A DNA stretch of 64,000 bases from Pedococcus sp. 5OH_020 (GCF_027812955.1 NZ_JAPYZV010000007.1:186001-250000), one strand, 5' to 3'; counted from the first letter of the stretch, positions 16,073 through 24,585 are shown. Notes: generated from the letters alone by a model not told the origin. Made by a program: numbers and translations.

Positions 16073-17133
16073 CGGCGCACCGCAAGCTCCACGCGATCCT
16101 GCCCGCCGGGGTCGACGACCCCGCGACTCCCAGTGGCGGCAATGTCTACGACCGCCGGGTCTGTGACGGCCTACGCGCTGCGGGGTGGTCCGTCGAAGAG
16201 GTCGAGGTGCCCGGGTCCTGGCCGCAACCGGGGCCCCGCGCGCTCGACAGGCTCGCACGGTGCCTGAACGCGGTGCCGGACGGCGGTCTCGTGCTCATCG
16301 ACGGGCTGGTGGCCTGTGCGAACCCCGAGGTGCTGGTCCCGGCGGGGCGACGGCTGAGGCTGGCGACCCTGCTCCATCTGCCGCTGGGCGTAGCCTGCGA
16401 GGACGAGACGGTTCGCCGCCGGGAAGAGGCGGTGCTGAGCTCCTGCGCCGCCACGCTCACGAGCAGCCGATGGACTCGGGACTGGCTGGCCCGCACGTAC
16501 GGCATCGACCCGGCGAAGGTGCACGTCGCCGCGCCTGGCACCGACAGGGCCGAGCTCGCGTCGGGGAGCCCTTATGGCGGGGAGCTCCTCTGTGTCGCCG
16601 CGCTGACTCCCGAGAAGGGCCACGACATCCTGCTCGAAGCCTTGTCGGAGATTGTGGACCTGGGCTGGCGCTGCTCCTGCGTCGGACCCCGTCGCGAACC
16701 ACGCTTCGCCGCGGACCTCAGGCGTCGGGCCGAGCAGGCAGGGCTGGGCGACCGGCTCGGGTTCCCGGGGCCGAGGACCGCACGCGCGCTGTGCGCGGCG
16801 TACGCCGCCGCCGACCTGCTCGTCCTTCCCTCCCGCCTCGAGACCTACGGGATGGTCGTCGGGGAGGCGCTCGCGCGCGGCATCCCGGTCATCGCGAGCG
16901 AGGTCGGCGGAGTGCCGGAGGCGCTCGGGAGTACGCGCCACGGGAGGCGGCCGGGCCTCCTGGTCCCGGCCGGGGACGCACCCGCCCTCGCCGCTGCGCT
17001 GCGCAGGTGGCTCGAGGACGACGGCTGGCGGACCACGCTACGTCGGGCGGCGCGGGAGCGTCGCGCCTCGCTGCCCGGCTGGGACCAGACGACCGACCGC
17101 GTGGCGCGGGTGCTGGAAGCGGTGGCCGCGTGA
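16069..17133 (+). CDS. GT4-type glycosyltransferase
   Basis: 354 residues from the GTG at 16069, which overlaps the previous stop (GTGA); an ATG 24 bases earlier is possible. GT-B fold with an N-terminal acceptor domain ([22 protein letters not shown]) and a C-terminal nucleotide-sugar domain ([20 protein letters not shown]; then [31 protein letters not shown], the E-x7-E region of family 4). The enzyme would transfer a sugar from a nucleotide donor. In this operon the acceptor may be the pterin- or pyrimidine-like product or a lipid handled by the next gene's membrane protein. Donor and acceptor cannot be read from the sequence. Confidence 0.87.
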   Translation: MTAHRKLHAILPAGVDDPATPSGGNVYDRRVCDGLRAAGWSVEEVEVPGSWPQPGPRALDRLARCLNAVPDGGLVLIDGLVACANPEVLVPAGRRLRLATLLHLPLGVACEDETVRRREEAVLSSCAATLTSSRWTRDWLARTYGIDPAKVHVAAPGTDRAELASGSPYGGELLCVAALTPEKGHDILLEALSEIVDLGWRCSCVGPRREPRFAADLRRRAEQAGLGDRLGFPGPRTARALCAAYAAADLLVLPSRLETYGMVVGEALARGIPVIASEVGGVPEALGSTRHGRRPGLLVPAGDAPALAAALRRWLEDDGWRTTLRRAARERRASLPGWDQTTDRVARVLEAVAA

Positions 17134-18110
17134 GCCGCGAGCTGTGGCGCTGGTGGCGGCCTCTTGCCGGCCTCGTGGTGCTGGCCGTCGTGCTGCGGTT
17201 CACCGGGCTGCGGCCGGTGGCGGCAGCCCTCACGGCGACAGGTGCAGGCGCGCTTGGGGCAGGGGTGGCCCTCGGTCTGGCCAGCACGCTTGCGTGCGCC
17301 TGGCGGTGGAAGGTCGTGGCCGCTGGCCTGGGCACGGAGATCACGCTGGGGCGCGCTTTCGGCGCCTACTACCGGTCGCAGTTCCTCAACACCACCCTGC
17401 CGGGCGGCGTGCTGGGCGACGTGCACCGGGGGCTCGACCATGGTCGGCGTTCGGGTGTCCCGGGTCGCGGACTGCGCGGCGTCCTGTGGGAGCGCCTCGC
17501 GGGTCAGGTCGTGCAGCTCACAGTCGCCGCCGTGGTCCTGCTGCTCCTTCCCTCGCCGGTTCCCCGCGGGCTCACCGTGACCGCAGGGATGGTCCTCGTT
17601 CTGCTCGGGGTGTCCTGGCTCCGGCCTCCGCTCGTGGCGGGGTCACGGTTGGCCCACGCGATGGCCACGGCCCGGCAGGAAGCCCGGCGCGGTGTCCTCG
17701 GGCGACATCTCGGGCTGGATGTCGCGGTCGCGTCGACCATCGCCCTTGCCGGACATCTGGCCACGTTCCTCGTCGCGGCGCGAGCGGCCGGAGTGTCGGC
17801 CTCGGTCAGCCGGCTGCTGCCCTTGGCGCTGCTCGTCCTCGTCACCATGGGGCTGCCGACCAACCTCGCCGGCTGGGGCCCCCGTGAGGGCATGGCCGCC
17901 TGGTCGTTCGCAGCGGCCGGACTGGGCGCGGGGAAGGGCGTCACGACGGCCGTCGTCTACGGGCTCATGACCCTGGTCGCCAGCCTGCCTGGCGCCGTCG
18001 TGCTGCTGACGACCTGGTGGCCTGCGAAGCGGGGGTCCAGTCAGGCGGGGTCCAGTCAGGCGGCGGCGTGCCCGGAGCCACTCACGACGGGAGGTGCCTC
18101 CCGTGGCTGA
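17130..18110 (+). CDS. LPG-synthase-TM/UPF0104 membrane protein
   Basis: 326 residues, GTG start overlapping the glycosyltransferase stop (GTGA). It has about seven to eight membrane helices and the family motifs YRSQFLNTTLPGGVLGDVHRG and TNLAGWGPREGMAAWSF, as in the flippase-like domain of MprF and AglD-type proteins. Such proteins usually move or present lipid-linked molecules, so it may act with the GT4 enzyme. The tail contains a perfect 15-base tandem duplication (18033-18062) coding GSSQA twice, just before the stop. Confidence 0.85.
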   Translation: MSRELWRWWRPLAGLVVLAVVLRFTGLRPVAAALTATGAGALGAGVALGLASTLACAWRWKVVAAGLGTEITLGRAFGAYYRSQFLNTTLPGGVLGDVHRGLDHGRRSGVPGRGLRGVLWERLAGQVVQLTVAAVVLLLLPSPVPRGLTVTAGMVLVLLGVSWLRPPLVAGSRLAHAMATARQEARRGVLGRHLGLDVAVASTIALAGHLATFLVAARAAGVSASVSRLLPLALLVLVTMGLPTNLAGWGPREGMAAWSFAAAGLGAGKGVTTAVVYGLMTLVASLPGAVVLLTTWWPAKRGSSQAGSSQAAACPEPLTTGGASRG

Positions 18111-18792
18111 CCGCCCGTACACGCTGCTCAGCTGCGGCATCTCGCTCGACGGGTACCTCGACGGCGGATCGCAAGAGCGTCTGGTCCTGTCCAACACCGA
18201 GGACCTCGAGCGGGTCGACTCCGTGCGGGCCGGGTGTGACGCGATCCTCGTGGGAGCCGCGACAGTGCGGCGGGACAACCCCCGGCTGCTCGTGCGAGCC
18301 GCGGCGTTGCGAGCGGAGCGAGTCGCGCGCGGCGCCCCGCCCTCGCCGGTGAAGGTGACCTTGACGCGCGGAGCGGACCTCGACCCCGGAGCCCAGTTCT
18401 TCACCGCTGGCAGCGGCCAGAAGCTCGTCTACTGCGCCACCTCCTGCGTCGCGACGGCCGGCGAGCGGCTCGGGGCTTCCGCCCTGGTGGTCGACGCTGG
18501 GGAGCCGGTGGAGGTACGCACGGTGAGCGAGGATCTGCACCGCCGCGGGGTGGAGCGACTGATGGTCGAAGGTGGCGGCATCATCCATACGCAGTTCCTG
18601 ACGGGTGACCTGGCGGACGAGCTCCAGGTGGTGGTCGCGCCGTTCTTCGTCGGGAAGGCGCAGGCGCACCGGTTCGTCGGGGAAGGGACGTTCCCGTGGC
18701 ACCCCGGCCGCCGCGCCGCCCTCGAGGAGGTCCGCCAGATCGGTGACGTGGTGCTCCTGCGCTACGCCCTCTCGTCCCGGTTCCCCGGCTAG
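18103..18792 (+). CDS. RibD C-terminal-type reductase
   Basis: 229 residues from the GTG at 18103, with GGGAGG 8 bases upstream inside the previous gene. It is a stand-alone reductase of the RibD-C/dihydrofolate-reductase-like fold (SCGISLDGYLDGG, AILVGAATVRRDNPRLLVR, MVEGGGIIHTQFL with the EGGG NADPH loop). RibD-C reduces the ribosyl side chain of the GTP-derived diaminopyrimidine to ribityl. No deaminase domain is attached or nearby, unlike bacterial RibD. So it either reduces before deamination, as the archaeal and fungal enzymes do, or serves a pathway without that deamination. It is followed after 14 bases by the cyclohydrolase. Confidence 0.87.
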   Translation: MADRPYTLLSCGISLDGYLDGGSQERLVLSNTEDLERVDSVRAGCDAILVGAATVRRDNPRLLVRAAALRAERVARGAPPSPVKVTLTRGADLDPGAQFFTAGSGQKLVYCATSCVATAGERLGASALVVDAGEPVEVRTVSEDLHRRGVERLMVEGGGIIHTQFLTGDLADELQVVVAPFFVGKAQAHRFVGEGTFPWHPGRRAALEEVRQIGDVVLLRYALSSRFPG

Positions 18793-18806
18793 GCCAAGGA
18801 GGAAGT

Positions 18807-19448
18807 ATGACTCCGCAGGTTCCCAGCGCGACGGTGCGTCGACAGGTCACCTTGCCGCTCCGACTCAACGACGGGTTCACGACCGTGGCCACCATGGTGA
18901 CCTTCGACGGCCTGCTGGACGGTATGGAGCATGTCGCCTTCGGGCTCGGTCACCCGTCGGCGAACCGTCGCCACCCCTGCGACGCGCCCCCGTTGGTCCG
19001 GATCCACAGCGAGTGCCTCACCGGTGACGTCTTCGGAAGCCAGCGCTGCGACTGTGGGCCACAGCTCCGGGAGGCAGTGGAACGGATCGCCGAGGCGGGC
19101 GGGTACCTGCTCTACCTGCGCCAGGAGGGCCGCGGCATCGGGCTCTACCCCAAGGTCGACGCGTACGCGCTCCAGGACGAAGGTCTGGACACGTACGACG
19201 CCAACGTGGCACTCGGGTACGCGGCGGACGAGCGGGACTACACGGTAGCGGCCCAGATGCTGCTGGCCCTCGGCGTCACCACGGTCGACCTGCTGACCAA
19301 CAACCCGGACAAGCACGGGCAGCTGGAGCGGCTCGGCGTGCAGGTGGCCGACCGGGTCCCCACGGGCGTGCACCTCTCGCCGGCCAATGCGCGATACCTG
19401 GCTGCCAAGGCCTGGCGCGGGGCCCACACGCTCCGGATCGCTCGCTGA
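18807..19448 (+). CDS. ribA: GTP cyclohydrolase II
   Basis: 213 residues, with a strong AAGGAGG site before the ATG. All the catalytic features are present: zinc cysteines 70, 81 and 83 (HSEC, CDC), the QEGRGIGL loop, Tyr120 in AYALQD and Arg143 in DERDY. Tyr120 lines up with E. coli RibA Tyr105, whose change to Met in some Streptomyces paralogues stops formate loss. So this copy should make the canonical 2,5-diamino-6-ribosylamino-pyrimidinone phosphate from GTP. It is not fused to RibB and no other riboflavin gene is here, so it likely serves the specialised pathway of this operon. It is the last gene of the six. Confidence 0.94.
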   Translation: MTPQVPSATVRRQVTLPLRLNDGFTTVATMVTFDGLLDGMEHVAFGLGHPSANRRHPCDAPPLVRIHSECLTGDVFGSQRCDCGPQLREAVERIAEAGGYLLYLRQEGRGIGLYPKVDAYALQDEGLDTYDANVALGYAADERDYTVAAQMLLALGVTTVDLLTNNPDKHGQLERLGVQVADRVPTGVHLSPANARYLAAKAWRGAHTLRIAR

Positions 19449-19568
19449 CCCGTTCGCACCTGCCTGTACATTCTCCTGGCAGTGGTGTGAGACCCGGCTG
19501 TGCTCCGTACGGGCACGACCGGTCTCTTCCACCGCCACCGATGCATGGATTGCGCGACCATCGGTGCA

Positions 19569-19655
19569 GGAGGGCTCGCATAGTGGCCTAGTGCGGCGGT
19601 CTTGAAAACCGCTATGGCGGCAACGTCATCGTGGGTTCGAATCCCACGCCCTCCG
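19569..19655 (+). tRNA. tRNA-Ser(UGA)
   Basis: An 87-base type II tRNA. The acceptor stem GGAGGGC pairs with GCCCTCC, the anticodon loop is CTTGAAA (anticodon TGA) on a five-pair stem, there is a long variable arm, and the T-arm is GTGGG-TTCGAAT-CCCAC. The CCA end is not encoded. Confidence 0.97.
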
Positions 19656-19696
19656 CGTGCGGGTCCCACCCGGCGAGGTACGAGATGTGCCCCGGG

Positions 19697-19702
19697 TAGC
19701 GT
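19697..19702 (+). promoter_or_regulatory. -10 hexamer TAGCGT for leaderless ECF42 mRNA
   Basis: TAGCGT fits the actinobacterial TAnnnT consensus and is followed after 7 bases by the GTG at 19710, so the transcript should begin at the start codon. No ribosome site is present. The -35 is not obvious. Confidence 0.5.
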
Positions 19703-19709
19703 CACCCTC

Positions 19710-20981
19710 GTGACCGACCACGGGCTCGAGGACCTCCTGCGCGAGAACGCACCCGCGGCCCTCGGCGCACTGGTGCGGCGGTATGGCCAGTTCGACGCCT
19801 GTGAGGACGCGGTGCAGGAGGCGCTGATCGCCGCGGCCCGGCAGTGGCCGGAAGAAGGGTTGCCGCAGAACCCGCGGGCCTGGCTCGTGACCGCGGCGAG
19901 CCGACGCCTGGTCGACACCGTCCGCAGCGAGTCGGCCCGGGCTCGGCGGGAGCAGCGCGTCGCCTCTCTCGACCCGGGTTCACCGGCCGGGCCCTCGGAG
20001 GACGACTCGCTGACGCTGCTCTTCCTCTGCTGTCATCCGTCCCTGACCGCCCCGTCGCAGCTCGCGCTGACGCTACGGGCGGTCGGCGGTCTGACTACAG
20101 CGGAGATCGCGAGCGCCCTCTTCGTACCGGAGGCGACGCTCGCCCAACGGATCTCCCGGGCGAAGCAGACCATCCGTGACTCCGGCGGGCCGTTCGAGCT
20201 GCCGCCCCCTGACCAGCTCGGCGGCCGGCTGGCGGTGGTCCTCCAGGTGCTGTACCTGGTCTTCAGCGAGGGTTACGCGGTCTCCGCAGGCGCCTCGCTC
20301 CAGCGGACGGACCTCACAGCCGAGGCCATCCGGCTGGCACGGCTGCTGCACCGTCTCCTGCCCGAGGAGAACGAGACGGCGGGCCTCCTGGCGCTCATGC
20401 TGCTCACCGACGCCCGCCGCCCCGCCCGCACGGCTCCGGACGGCTCGCTGGTGCCGCTCGACGCGCAGGACCGCCGCCTCTGGGACCGCACCTTGGTCGC
20501 CCAGGGCACCGGCCTCGTCGAGATGGCACTTGCCCGAGGGCCGGCGGGCTACTACCTGCTGCAGGCCGCCGTTGCCGCCGCGCACGACAGCGCCGAGTCC
20601 GCCGGCGCGACTCCCTGGCCACGCATCCTCGACCTGTACGACCTTCTTGTCACCGTGGCTCCTCACCCGGTGGTGCGCCTCAACCGGGCGGTCGCGCTCG
20701 CCATGGTCCGCGGCCCGTTGGCCGGACTGGCCGAGGTGGAGGCCCTCGCCGGCCATCCGCAGCTGAAGCGGTCGCACCGAGTGGATGCCGTGCGAGCCCA
20801 CCTCCTCGAGCTGGCCGGCGACCACGCCGGGGCCCACGCGGCATACGAGCGGGCGGCCCAGCGGACCAGCAGTGACCAGGAACGGCGCTACCTCACCCTC
20901 CGTGCCTCTACGGCAGGACTGGCTCGAAGATCTTCGACCGCCGATGTCGAGAGCGGCAGGCTGGCTCCGACTGAAGGATGA
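19710..20981 (+). CDS. ECF42-type sigma factor with TPR-like C-terminal extension
   Basis: 423 residues from the GTG at 19710; the open frame continues upstream into the tRNA-Ser gene, which cannot be coding. Sigma region 2 (ALVRRYGQFDACEDAVQEALIAA) and region 4 (LTTAEIASALFVPEATLAQRISRAKQTIR) are followed by a long extension (DUF6596/TPR-like, FSEGYAVSAG, then DLYDLLVTVAPHPVVRLNRAVAL). This arrangement defines the ECF42 group, which is regulated without an anti-sigma factor and is linked to DGPF-domain proteins. The DGPF gene follows 42 bases downstream. Confidence 0.92.
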   Translation: MTDHGLEDLLRENAPAALGALVRRYGQFDACEDAVQEALIAAARQWPEEGLPQNPRAWLVTAASRRLVDTVRSESARARREQRVASLDPGSPAGPSEDDSLTLLFLCCHPSLTAPSQLALTLRAVGGLTTAEIASALFVPEATLAQRISRAKQTIRDSGGPFELPPPDQLGGRLAVVLQVLYLVFSEGYAVSAGASLQRTDLTAEAIRLARLLHRLLPEENETAGLLALMLLTDARRPARTAPDGSLVPLDAQDRRLWDRTLVAQGTGLVEMALARGPAGYYLLQAAVAAAHDSAESAGATPWPRILDLYDLLVTVAPHPVVRLNRAVALAMVRGPLAGLAEVEALAGHPQLKRSHRVDAVRAHLLELAGDHAGAHAAYERAAQRTSSDQERRYLTLRASTAGLARRSSTADVESGRLAPTEG

Positions 20982-21023
20982 GCGCGCCGACCTGGGCGCG
21001 ACCGAGGCCCCCAAGGAGCCACC

Positions 21024-21425
21024 ATGAAGTACCTGCTTGCGATGAGCTACGCCGCCACCGAGAACTGTGACGTGCCGATGACCGATTGGGACCCGGCCGA
21101 CGTGACGGCCCACATCCAGTTCCAGCACTCGCTGGGCCAGGAGCTCCAGGCCAGCGGTGAGCTGGTCGATGCCCAGGGGCTGTCGGGTCCGGAGTCCGCC
21201 CGGATCGTCGTGGCCGACGGGACCGGCGCGCCCGTCATCTCCGACGGCCCGTTCCCGGAGACGAAGGAGTTCCTCGCGGGCTACTGGATCGTCGACGTGG
21301 ACTCGCCCGAGCGGGCGCTGGAGATCGCCGCGAAGGCGTCAGCCGCGCCGGGTCCTGGCGGAGTGCCCCTCCGGCAGCCCATCGAGGTCCGCGAGATCAT
21401 GGGGGTGCCCGCCACCGAGTCCTGA
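21024..21425 (+). CDS. YCII/DGPF-domain protein, ECF42 partner
   Basis: 133 residues of the YCII-related fold with the diagnostic SDGPFPETKEFLAGYWIVDVDS and a C-terminal LRQPIEVREIM strand. AAGGAGCC precedes the ATG. DGPF proteins are the usual neighbours and presumed targets of ECF42 sigma factors. Their biochemical activity is not settled. Confidence 0.9.
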   Translation: MKYLLAMSYAATENCDVPMTDWDPADVTAHIQFQHSLGQELQASGELVDAQGLSGPESARIVVADGTGAPVISDGPFPETKEFLAGYWIVDVDSPERALEIAAKASAAPGPGGVPLRQPIEVREIMGVPATES

Positions 21426-21450
21426 CCGGCGACCGCGCGAGCACCCTGGA

Positions 21451-21486
21451 GCGCCCAGATCGGGAGGGTCGTCCCGATCTGGGCGC
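21451..21486. terminator. Strong terminator hairpin
   Basis: Perfect 15-pair stem (GCGCCCAGATCGGGA and its complement) with a 6-base loop, 25 bases after the DGPF stop. The T-run is poor (TTCCTCC), as is usual in this phylum. Confidence 0.85.
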
Positions 21487-21611
21487 TTCCTCCCTCCGCG
21501 AGTAGACGAAATCGACTGCGCTGGTACGCGAATTGAACGATCCTTGAGGGGTAGAGCCACACCTAGCGTCATCGTCGGGGGAATTGAGGCGTCCGCTTTC
21601 GGGCGGCGGGC

Positions 21612-21644
21612 CGAAGGCCGGGCAACCCTGCAGCCCGGCCTTCG
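21612..21644. terminator. Second hairpin, between convergent genes
   Basis: Perfect 12-pair stem (CGAAGGCCGGGC) with a 9-base loop, 35 bases past the end of the minus-strand MocR gene. It probably terminates that gene, or a short transcript from the 21487-21611 gap. Confidence 0.7.
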
Positions 21645-21678
21645 TGCTGCCCCGCCCTGGCAGACGCTCCGCGGCTGG

Positions 21679-23034
21679 TCAGCGGGCCCTGCCGCTCCAC
21701 CCGCTGGCCTGCGCCGCCACCGCCAGTGCGTCCGTCACCCGGTCGAGGTCCGCCTCGCCCACCAGCCCCACCGTGACGCGGACCCAGCCCTCGCCGGGCT
21801 CCCGCCCGATCCGGAACGGCGCCCCCGGTGCGACGCCGATGCCCTGGCTGGCCAGCCGCATCACCGCGGCGGTCTCGTCGTGGACCGGCACCCAGATGTT
21901 GATGCCCTCGCTGCCGGGCACGTCGACCCCGCGTCGCCGCAGACCGTCGACGACGTGCGCCCGCCGAGCCGCGTACGTGGCGGCGGCCGTCCTCACCTGC
22001 TGCTGGGCGTCGGGGTCCAGGAGCAAGCCGAGCAGCACCTGCTGGAGCAGCCGGCTGGACCAGCCCTGGCCGAGCAGGCGGCGAGCGGTCACGGCGTGCA
22101 GGACGGCGGGGGGAGCGCTCATCGCGGCCAGCCGGAGGTCCGGCCCGTGCGACTTCGAGAACGACCGGAGGTATGCCGTGTGCTCGGGCCGCCACTGGCC
22201 GAGACTGGCCAGTGGTGACGTGGAGAGCCCGTCGGCGGAGTCGTCCTCGACCACGAGGGTGCGGGTGCCTTCCAGGAGATCTGCGATGGCCCGCGCCCGC
22301 CCGCTCGACATCGTGACGCCCGTCGGGTTCTGAGCGCGCGGCTGGAGGAAGACTGCCGCCACGGGCTCCAGCAGAGCCGACTCGAGCGCCGCCGGGTCCA
22401 ACCCTTCGTCGTCGACCGGGACGCCGACGAGCTGGACGCCCACGGACTCCAGGAGATCGACCAGCGGAGGGAACCCTGGGTCCTCGACGACCACGCGGTC
22501 CCCGAAGCGCAGCTGCGTGCGGACGAGAAGGTCCATCCCGTCCATGGCGCCGTCGACGACGGCGAGCTGCTCGGCGTCATACGGCCAGTCCGGGCGAAGC
22601 GCCTCCACGAGCTCGGGAAGCACCGGGTCGTCCAGGTAGCTGCCGGTGGTCGGCGCGGTCGTGAGGCGCGCGAGCACCCGGCCGAGGTCGGGCAGCAGGG
22701 CCGGGTCCGGCACTCCGGTCGACAGGTCCAGCGCGAAGGCGGTCGGGTGGTCGATGGCCTGCCGGTACCGCCCGGAGCCGACGGCTCCCTGGTCCAGCAC
22801 CCGCGTGCCGCGGCGTCCGTCCGTCGCCACGGCACCGGAGCGGGTCAACAGGCTCCACGCCGCGGAGACCGTCGTGGGCGAGAGGACAAGCTGGGTGGCG
22901 ACCGTCCTGATGGGGGGCAGCCGCTCCCCGGCCACGAGCACCCCGTCCCGGATGGCGGCGGAAACGGCATGAGCCAGCCCCTTGGCGGTGGGCTGGTCCA
23001 GTCGCTCCTCGAGCGCTGAAAGAAGGTCCGTCAC
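21679..23034 (-). CDS. MocR-type GntR/aminotransferase regulator
   Basis: 451 residues from the GTG at 23034. An ATG at 23046 is in frame, but it lies inside a -10 hexamer, and the GTG sits 7 bases after it, so a leaderless start is likely. The N-terminal winged helix is GntR type (LAHAVSAAIRDGVLVAGERLPPIRTVATQLVLSPTTVSAAW). The rest is a fold-type-I aminotransferase domain with the PLP lysine in RSFSKSHGP. MocR regulators sense a PLP adduct of an amino acid or amine. It is divergent from mmsA and the aminotransferase, which it probably controls; the effector might be beta-alanine, GABA or a related omega-amine. Confidence 0.88.
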   Translation of the reverse strand: MTDLLSALEERLDQPTAKGLAHAVSAAIRDGVLVAGERLPPIRTVATQLVLSPTTVSAAWSLLTRSGAVATDGRRGTRVLDQGAVGSGRYRQAIDHPTAFALDLSTGVPDPALLPDLGRVLARLTTAPTTGSYLDDPVLPELVEALRPDWPYDAEQLAVVDGAMDGMDLLVRTQLRFGDRVVVEDPGFPPLVDLLESVGVQLVGVPVDDEGLDPAALESALLEPVAAVFLQPRAQNPTGVTMSSGRARAIADLLEGTRTLVVEDDSADGLSTSPLASLGQWRPEHTAYLRSFSKSHGPDLRLAAMSAPPAVLHAVTARRLLGQGWSSRLLQQVLLGLLLDPDAQQQVRTAAATYAARRAHVVDGLRRRGVDVPGSEGINIWVPVHDETAAVMRLASQGIGVAPGAPFRIGREPGEGWVRVTVGLVGEADLDRVTDALAVAAQASGWSGRAR

Positions 23035-23041
23035 GCTTTGT

Positions 23042-23047
23042 ACCATA
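23042..23047 (-). promoter_or_regulatory. -10 TATGGT of the MocR gene
   Basis: Read on the minus strand, TATGGT is followed after 7 bases by GTG at 23034. The -35 region (around 23065-23070) is weak and overlaps the -35 of the opposite promoter. Confidence 0.5.
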
Positions 23048-23059
23048 GCAATAGTGACA

Positions 23060-23088
23060 TTGTATTACCAGCGAATGGATCGTATGGT
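23060..23088 (+). promoter_or_regulatory. Promoter of mmsA operon
   Basis: TTGTAT, a 17-base spacer and TATGGT, then 6 bases to the ATG at 23095, so the mRNA should be leaderless or nearly so. CAAT-N6-ATTG at 23049-23062 lies at the upstream edge and is a possible MocR contact. Confidence 0.6.
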
Positions 23089-23094
23089 TGGGCC

Positions 23095-24585
23095 ATGACG
23101 ACACGCATCTCGCACTGGATCGACGGACGCCTTCAGGAGGGGACCTCCGGTCGCACCGCTCCGGTCTTCAACCCTGCCACCGGTCAGCAGACCGCGGAGG
23201 TCGACCTGGCGTCGGTCGAGGAGCTCGACCGCGCCGTTGCCTCCGCCGTGACCGCGGCGCGCCAGTGGCGAAGGGCCTCACTGTCGCACCGTTCCGCGGT
23301 CCTGTTCGCCTTCCGCGAGCTGCTGCACCGCCGGACTACCGAGCTCGCCGCGATCATCACGGCGGAGCACGGCAAGGTGCTGTCCGACGCCGCGGGCGAG
23401 ATCGCCCGGGGCCTGGAGAACGTCGAGTTCGCCACCGGCGTCCCGAACCTGCTCAAGGGCGGTTTCAGCGAGCAGGCTGCGACCGGCGTCGACGTGTACA
23501 ACATCCGCCAGCCGCTGGGAGTCGTCGCCGGCATCACGCCCTTCAACTTCCCCGCCATGGTTCCCCTGTGGATGTGCGCCAACGCCATCGCGTGCGGCAA
23601 CGCCTTCATCCTCAAGCCGAGCGAGAAGGACCCCTCGGCGGCGCTCTTCCTCGGCGAGCTGTGGAAGGAGGCCGGGCTGCCCGACGGCATCTTCACCGTG
23701 GTGCACGGCGACAAGGTCGCCGTCGACGCCATCCTCGACCACGACGACATCGCGGCTGTGAGCTTCGTGGGGTCCACCCCGATCGCCCGGTACATCTACG
23801 AGCGCGGCACGGCGGCTGGCAAGCGGGTCCAGGCGCTCGGCGGAGCCAAGAACCACGCCCTCGTCCTGCCCGACGCGGACGTCGACCTGGCCGCCGACTC
23901 GGTCGTCTCGGCCGCGTACGGGGCAGCCGGCGAACGCTGCATGGCGCTGTCCGTGGCCGTCGCCGTGGGCGACGTCGCCCAGCCGCTCGTCGACGCGATC
24001 GCGGTCCGGCTCCCCAAGCTCACCATCGGCAACGGCGCGGACCCGGGCACCGACATGGGACCGCTCATCACCGCCGAGCACCGCGACAAGGTGGCCGGCT
24101 ACGTGGACGCGGGAGAGGCCGCGGGGGCGTCCGTCGTCGTCGACGGTCGGGAGGGCGACCTGCCCAGCGAGGGGTTCTTCCTCGGCACGACCCTGCTGGA
24201 CCACGTCACGCCGCAGATGACGGTGTACACCGACGAGATCTTCGGTCCGGTCCTGTCCGTGGTGCGCGTCGACACGTACGAGCAGGGGCTGGCGCTCATC
24301 AACTCCAACCAGTACGCAAACGGCACGACGATCTTCACTCGGGACGGCGGCGCGGCCCGCCAGTTCCAGTTCGACGTGGAGGTCGGCATGGTCGGCATCA
24401 ACGTGCCGATTCCCGTCCCTGTGGCCTACTACTCCTTCGGTGGCTGGAAGGACTCGCTCTTCGGAGACACCCACATGTACGGGCCGGAGGGCATCAGCTT
24501 CTACACGCGCGGCAAGGTCGTGACGCAGCGCTGGCCCGACCCTGCCACCTCGTCGGTGGACCTCGGCTTCCCCCGGACCCGCTGA
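23095..24585 (+). CDS. mmsA: CoA-acylating methylmalonate-semialdehyde dehydrogenase
   Basis: 496 residues. Oxidises methylmalonate or malonate semialdehyde to propionyl-CoA or acetyl-CoA with NAD and CoA. The nucleophile is Cys282 (GERCMALS), with Asn151 (TPFNFPAM); the general-base glutamate of ordinary aldehyde dehydrogenases is absent and the region reads ALGGAKNHA, as in MmsA/IolA. Paired with the omega-aminotransferase it forms a route from beta-alanine or 3-aminoisobutyrate to central metabolism. The two genes overlap (TGATG). Confidence 0.93.
   Translation: MTTRISHWIDGRLQEGTSGRTAPVFNPATGQQTAEVDLASVEELDRAVASAVTAARQWRRASLSHRSAVLFAFRELLHRRTTELAAIITAEHGKVLSDAAGEIARGLENVEFATGVPNLLKGGFSEQAATGVDVYNIRQPLGVVAGITPFNFPAMVPLWMCANAIACGNAFILKPSEKDPSAALFLGELWKEAGLPDGIFTVVHGDKVAVDAILDHDDIAAVSFVGSTPIARYIYERGTAAGKRVQALGGAKNHALVLPDADVDLAADSVVSAAYGAAGERCMALSVAVAVGDVAQPLVDAIAVRLPKLTIGNGADPGTDMGPLITAEHRDKVAGYVDAGEAAGASVVVDGREGDLPSEGFFLGTTLLDHVTPQMTVYTDEIFGPVLSVVRVDTYEQGLALINSNQYANGTTIFTRDGGAARQFQFDVEVGMVGINVPIPVPVAYYSFGGWKDSLFGDTHMYGPEGISFYTRGKVVTQRWPDPATSSVDLGFPRTR

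Noticed and set aside
14664-19448. Ordinary riboflavin operon
   Set aside because: Only the first enzyme and a reductase are present. RibB, deaminase, RibH and RibE are absent and a glycosyltransferase and membrane protein are included. No FMN riboswitch was seen upstream.
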